Part shown: positions 24,700 to 27,674 of the stretch, in pieces
How positions within the stretch are numbered: the first letter of the stretch is position 1
How the letters are laid out: the number at the start of each line of letters is the position of its first letter
Source of the DNA: Sphingomonadales bacterium
GTDB lineage: Bacteria; Pseudomonadota; Alphaproteobacteria; Sphingomonadales; Sphingomonadaceae
Reading direction: 5' to 3'
DNA length: 27,674 bases
NCBI GenBank assembly: GCA_017302775.1
Contig: JAFLDC010000002.1
Span: 1,304 to 28,977, forward strand
Position numbers and translations under genes: made by a program
The notes under the pieces: generated by a model
The model's input: only the letters and a program-made list of their open reading frames with translations
Databases searched by the model: none
Told to the model about the DNA's origin: nothing

Positions 24700-25077
24700 A
24701 TGATGTTTACGCACGTAATGGTCGGCACCAATGACCTGGCAAAGGCCAAGGCATTCTACGACGCTACCCTGCAGGCGATCGGCGCCAACCCCGGCGCCGA
24801 GTTCAACGGCCGGGCATTCTATAGCCACAACGGGGGGAATTTTGGCGTTGGCGCGCCCGTTGATGGACAGGCTGCGTGCCACGCGAACGGCGGGACGATC
24901 GGCTTTGGCGCACAAAACAAGGATCAGGTCGATGCCTGGTATGCTGCGGGCCTGGCCAATGGCGGCACTTGCGAGGGCGAACCCGGGCCGCGCCCGGATG
25001 CGCCCGGCAATGCCTATGGCGCATATTTGCGCGATCCTGACGGGAACAAGGTTTGCGCATTCTGCCAGCTCGGCTGA
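24700..25077 (+). CDS. VOC family protein (glyoxalase/bleomycin-resistance fold)
   Basis: The 125-residue product has the vicinal-oxygen-chelate fold in one domain: THVMVGTNDLAKAKAFYDATL at the start in two steps, FGAQNKDQVDAWYAAGLANGG in the middle, and the typical end AYLRDPDGNKVCAFC. Members include glyoxalases and ring-cleavage dioxygenases. The position right behind adhC suggests a role in aldehyde or glutathione-adduct handling, which is inference from context. AAGGAG lies just upstream of two adjacent ATGs at 24700 and 24703, and either could be used. It lies only ten bases after the dehydrogenase stop, so the two are probably one operon, ending at the hairpin near 25111. Confidence 0.88.
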   Translation: MMFTHVMVGTNDLAKAKAFYDATLQAIGANPGAEFNGRAFYSHNGGNFGVGAPVDGQAACHANGGTIGFGAQNKDQVDAWYAAGLANGGTCEGEPGPRPDAPGNAYGAYLRDPDGNKVCAFCQLG

Positions 25078-25110
25078 ATTTGTCCGGCCGGTTCGGCATG
25101 AACTATGGAA

Positions 25111-25135
25111 GCGCCCGGGCCAGGTTCCCGGGCGC
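25111..25135 (+). terminator. strong GC hairpin after the adhC-VOC unit
   Basis: GCGCCCGGG and CCCGGGCGC form a perfect 9-bp stem with the 7-base loop CCAGGTT, 33 bases after the VOC stop codon. Its position suits termination of the adhC-VOC transcript before the next gene. The following bases (GCCCTTCTG) hold only a poor T-tract, so it may instead slow or protect the transcript. Confidence 0.55.
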
Positions 25136-25157
25136 GCCCTTCTGCCGAAGGAACACC

Positions 25158-25667
25158 ATGCACCTGACCGTTAACGTCGCGAAACTGATGGTGCTCGCAC
25201 TGATGCCATTGGCGCCTGTGCTCGCCTCGCCTGTGTCGATCCAGGTCTCAATGCCCAAATTCTATGTCTATGGCGAAAGCGACAGCGACAGGGATCTGAT
25301 CCACTGCAAGGTCGCTCACCGCGACGCCATCGCAGCAGTTCAAACCGAACTGCGCAGTGCCGGAATTGTAATCCAGGCCGATTCCAAGGACCCGGAATCA
25401 GTCATGGACACCTACATCAATATCGCGGCGACCCCGCTGCCCGGTGCGAAGTCGGACTGCGCCTATAGTTACGAACTGACTTTGGAATCGTTCAATGACG
25501 CTGCCAACCCGTTCACCGGCGTAATAGAGTTCACCAAACTAAGCTATTGCCACAAAACAGTTATGCTGATCGGCAAGGCAGAAACTGCCCAGGCAACGAT
25601 CAACGGCGACGTCCGCGCGATGGCCAAAGATTGCCTGGACAAGTATCGCAATCGCAACAGCAAGTGA
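25158..25667 (+). CDS. small secreted protein with four cysteines, unknown function
   Basis: The 169-residue product has a clear signal peptide (hydrophobic Leu/Met/Pro run, cleavage likely after Ala23). Four cysteines remain in the mature part (about 50, 101, 131, 159), enough for two disulfide bonds in the periplasm. The sequence alternates short beta-like strands and ends in a basic tail. No domain is recognised. AAGGA lies five bases before the ATG at 25158; an in-frame start at 25053 would overlap the VOC gene and lose the signal peptide. It sits where an S-formylglutathione hydrolase might be expected but bears no resemblance to one. It converges on the crotonase gene with 19 bases between stops. 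Confidence 0.75.
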   Translation: MHLTVNVAKLMVLALMPLAPVLASPVSIQVSMPKFYVYGESDSDRDLIHCKVAHRDAIAAVQTELRSAGIVIQADSKDPESVMDTYINIAATPLPGAKSDCAYSYELTLESFNDAANPFTGVIEFTKLSYCHKTVMLIGKAETAQATINGDVRAMAKDCLDKYRNRNSK

Positions 25668-25686
25668 TCCCGCCCGCAACTGCGGA

Positions 25687-26499
25687 TCAGGGGTCGATAA
25701 AAAGCGCCCGCCGCTTTTCCATCTGGCTCATCACTGCTTCAACCTGGTTCTTCGATCCGATCAACGCCTGCTGCTCCACGCTTTCAGCCATCAGTATCTC
25801 GTCCACGCCAACCTCAAGGTAGCGATTGAAGAGGCGCTTGGCCGCACGCTGGGCGTGTGGATTACGATTGGCGATGTCTGCTGCAATCGCCGTTGCCCGG
25901 GCAACCGGATTGGCATCGACATAAGTGGCAAAGCCCAGTGCCTGAGCCTCCGCGCCGGTAAATTCCCGATTGGTGTAAGTCAGTTCGCGCAGCACATCGT
26001 CCCGCACGATGCCTTTCCACAGGGCATAACCGCCCATATCCGGCACCAATCCCCACTTGAGTTCCATTACCGCCATACGGGCGGAGGGATCGACCACCCG
26101 GATGTCGGCGCCGCTGGCGATCTGGAGTCCGCCGCCGAAACATACCCCGTGAACCGCCGCGATCACCGGCATCGGAAGTTTGCGCCACTGCATCGCGACC
26201 TGCTGGGGCTGGTTGGCGTTGCCGTGCGTCCGCTCGGTCAATGGAGTGCGATCATGCCGGGCAGTATTGGCCATCGAGGCCATATCAAGACCGGCGCAAA
26301 AGCTGCGTCCCTCACCCGACAAGACTACCGCACGCAGCCCCTTGAGGTCGTGCAGCACATGTCCTGCGTCAATCAGAGCCGCAAACATGTCTGGATCAAG
26401 CGCGTTCATCTTGTCGGAACGGATCATCCGAACCTGGGCGACGCCGTCGTCGCCGAGCGTGATGTTAACGCGATTTCCCGGATTTACTTCCAGCGACAT
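25687..26499 (-). CDS. enoyl-CoA hydratase/isomerase family protein (crotonase fold)
   Basis: The 270-residue protein has the crotonase fold with oxyanion-hole segments SFCAGLDMASM (about 66-76) and VHGVCFGGGLQIASGADI (about 116-133). The catalytic positions are unusual: Gln126 replaces the first Glu of classical hydratases, Glu146 is kept in MELKWGLVPDMGG, and Asp154 sits where dienoyl-CoA isomerases have an Asp. An isomerase-like or other crotonase reaction is thus more likely than plain hydration. The ATG at 26499 has AAGGAG six bases upstream, and this site overlaps the TAA stop of the regulator gene (TAAGGAG), so the two are translationally linked. It is probably part of fatty-acid or aromatic-acid CoA metabolism; the precise substrate is unknown. 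Confidence 0.9.
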   Translation of the reverse strand: MSLEVNPGNRVNITLGDDGVAQVRMIRSDKMNALDPDMFAALIDAGHVLHDLKGLRAVVLSGEGRSFCAGLDMASMANTARHDRTPLTERTHGNANQPQQVAMQWRKLPMPVIAAVHGVCFGGGLQIASGADIRVVDPSARMAVMELKWGLVPDMGGYALWKGIVRDDVLRELTYTNREFTGAEAQALGFATYVDANPVARATAIAADIANRNPHAQRAAKRLFNRYLEVGVDEILMAESVEQQALIGSKNQVEAVMSQMEKRRALFIDP

Positions 26500-26509
26500 G
26501 CCCTGCTCC

Positions 26510-27238
26510 TTAAGCTTTCGTCACGGCCAAGCCGTTTTGCACTTCCATACGCAGGTAACCATCCAGCGCCAAGTCGTTGCCCGCATCAAAGCATATCGGG
26601 CCCAGCGGAGCGAGCTGGTAAGCACCGTCAGCCACGGTTTCCACTAGCCCATCGATCCCGGCGATGCGCAGTTTTGCACGCAAGCGACTGACGTGGACCG
26701 CCAAGCTGTTCGTTTCCGGACGAAAGCTCAGTCGCCAGACGTCGCTCAACAGTTCGCGCGAGGTCACAGCTTGCCCGGGTGTATCCGCCAGCCGCCACAG
26801 CAATGCGAACTCGCGTGGATGAAGACCAAGTGGCCGACCGGCGACGAAAGCGTCCCGAGCGAGAAGGTCGATCGTCAACCTGCCGTGTCGGCGATATCGC
26901 GGCAACGAGGACGCGCAATGTGCCAATCGGGTAACACGATATTCGAGTTCCTCCAGGCCGATCCCGAAATCAAGCGCATCCCCAAACCCCAACCGCAGCA
27001 TTCGCGCACGTTCCGTTGTATCGGATACACCCAGCAGCATGATCCATTTCCGCTCGATCGCCGTAAGACCGGCCAAATGCAGCCATTGGGTCAGGGGTAT
27101 TTCCCGCGGACAGCCTAACGCCGCATAAGCATTCCCCTCGCCGGAAAGCTCGTGCTCTCCCAGCAATCTCCAGCCCAGCTGGCGCAAGTCGTATGCGGCG
27201 GGAACCGGTCCCGCCGAAAACCAGCGAAACTGCCGCAC
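26510..27238 (-). CDS. atypical OmpR-type transcriptional regulator with degenerate receiver domain
   Basis: The 242-residue protein ends in an OmpR/PhoB winged helix: LTIDLLARDAFVAGRPLGLHPREFALLWRLADTPG region (about 121-155), SRELLSDVWRLSF, and the recognition helix NSLAVHVSRLRAKL (177-190), finishing with a GAYQL wing. The first 110 residues have a receiver-like second half (MLLGVSDTTERARMLRLGFGDALDFGIGLEELEYRV in order) but lack the phosphorylated Asp and the conserved Lys. It therefore cannot be a normal phospho-switch. No histidine kinase is nearby. The start is GTG at 27238 with GAGAGG upstream. The crotonase gene follows after 10 bases and is probably in the same operon, so it may be a target. 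Confidence 0.85.
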   Translation of the reverse strand: MRQFRWFSAGPVPAAYDLRQLGWRLLGEHELSGEGNAYAALGCPREIPLTQWLHLAGLTAIERKWIMLLGVSDTTERARMLRLGFGDALDFGIGLEELEYRVTRLAHCASSLPRYRRHGRLTIDLLARDAFVAGRPLGLHPREFALLWRLADTPGQAVTSRELLSDVWRLSFRPETNSLAVHVSRLRAKLRIAGIDGLVETVADGAYQLAPLGPICFDAGNDLALDGYLRMEVQNGLAVTKA

Positions 27239-27281
27239 GGCGACCTCTCAAGGCTAGGAATGACCCACCGTTTTGCTTCGC

Positions 27282-27340
27282 TGCACCCTTCGGTGTAACG
27301 GTGCAAGAGGGCAAACCCCAACTTTCAAGAGGACAAGAGG
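27282..27340 (-). repeat. dyad and CCTCTTG repeats upstream of the regulator gene
   Basis: In the 116-base gap between the aminotransferase and the regulator there is an inverted repeat TGCACC-N12-GGTGCA (27282-27305). On the minus strand there are also three copies of CCTCTTG, at 27334-27340, 27326-27332 and 27304-27310. Two are adjacent copies of TCCTCTTG, and the third lies 22 bases (twice 11) from the middle one. OmpR-family proteins bind direct repeats with 11-base periodicity, so autoregulation is possible. The dyad could equally terminate the aminotransferase transcript. Confidence 0.35.
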
Positions 27341-27354
27341 ATCGATAACGACCC

Positions 27355-27674
27355 TCAGGCTGCAGTCGTATTGACTCCCATGCTGGCAAGATACCGCCGA
27401 ATATTGCGGGCGGCCTGACGCAGACGCTGTTCGTTTTCGACCATGGCAATACGCACGAAGCCTTCACCTTCTTCGCCATAGCCGACGCCGGGCGCCACAG
27501 CGACTTCAGCATGCGTAAGCAATTGCTTGGAAAATTCGAGACTCCCCATCGACATCAACGCCGGTGGTAACGGAGCCCAGGCGAACATCGACGCCTTCGG
27601 GCTGGGAATTTCCCAACCCGCCCGGCCAAAACTTTCAACCAGAACATCGCGCCGCTTTTGATAGAGTGTCCGGT
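27355..27674 (-). CDS. PLP-dependent aminotransferase, AlaC-like (C-terminal fragment, start outside window)
   Basis: The frame is open from the window edge to the TGA at 27355, giving the last 106 residues of a fold-type I aminotransferase. The segment YQKRRDVLVESFGRAGWEI, then PKASMFAWAPLP, SLEFSKQLLTHAEVAVAPGVGYGEEGEGFVR and IAMVENEQRLRQAARNI in order, is the usual C-terminal domain of AlaC/YfdZ-type alanine or LL-diaminopimelate-like aminotransferases. It includes the substrate-carboxylate Arg in GFVRIA. The catalytic Lys lies outside the window. In many alphaproteobacteria this gene precedes homoserine dehydrogenase, but no such gene follows here. Confidence 0.9.
   Translation of the reverse strand, partial: RTLYQKRRDVLVESFGRAGWEIPSPKASMFAWAPLPPALMSMGSLEFSKQLLTHAEVAVAPGVGYGEEGEGFVRIAMVENEQRLRQAARNIRRYLASMGVNTTAA

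Noticed and set aside
1..27674. CRISPR array or insertion sequence
   Set aside because: No regularly spaced repeats, terminal inverted repeats or transposase-like frames were seen.

Overview
The window reads as chromosomal DNA of a GC-rich alphaproteobacterium, most likely of the order Sphingomonadales (Sphingomonadaceae or Erythrobacteraceae type). The reasons are the high-GC codon usage, the TonB-dependent receptors, a Fur-box style like that of alphaproteobacteria, a short RNB ribonuclease, a class III alcohol dehydrogenase followed by a VOC protein, and a COG3963-type methyltransferase. This assignment is inference from gene content; no 16S or other marker is present. The window is densely coded on both strands, and no gene-free stretch exceeds about 160 bases.

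Layout, left to right. Bases 1-2351 (minus) hold an EamA-type exporter followed by a DUF885 metallopeptidase-like protein that runs off the left edge. Bases 2395-4418 (plus) hold an old-yellow-enzyme ene-reductase and a CitE/HpcH-type CoA-ester lyase. This pair converges on lipB and an overlapping small lipoprotein gene (4425-5404, minus) at a UUCG-capped palindrome carrying both stop codons. Bases 5449-8709 hold a polytopic membrane protein, a phospholipid N-methyltransferase-like enzyme, an MFS transporter and arsC. Bases 8793-10951 hold two Fur-box-like sites and a siderophore-type TonB-dependent receptor.

Bases 10981-18533 are a seven-gene run on the minus strand, transcribed in the order galT, galK, mannose-1-phosphate guanylyltransferase, manA, a second TonB-dependent receptor, a class II aldolase, and an orphan [2Fe-2S] subunit. 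Two overlaps (galT/galK, and guanylyltransferase/manA) show translational coupling. The run joins galactose entry through the Leloir pathway with GDP-mannose supply, then adds an outer-membrane importer and two enzymes whose partners are missing here.

Bases 18693-21629 encode the least ordinary gene: a 978-residue P-loop ATPase with a hydrophobic insertion, a long TPR-like helical region and a terminal SEC-C zinc motif. It is a single gene, visibly more A/T-rich than its neighbours, and lies between galT and the 3' end of a tRNA-Thr(CGT)/tRNA-Cys(GCA) pair. It is the best candidate here for an undescribed system, although nothing in the window shows its function.

Bases 22029-27674 hold a short RNB ribonuclease, glutathione-dependent formaldehyde dehydrogenase with a VOC protein, a small secreted four-cysteine protein, and a regulator with a degenerate receiver domain coupled to a crotonase. 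The right edge holds the C-terminus of an AlaC-like aminotransferase.
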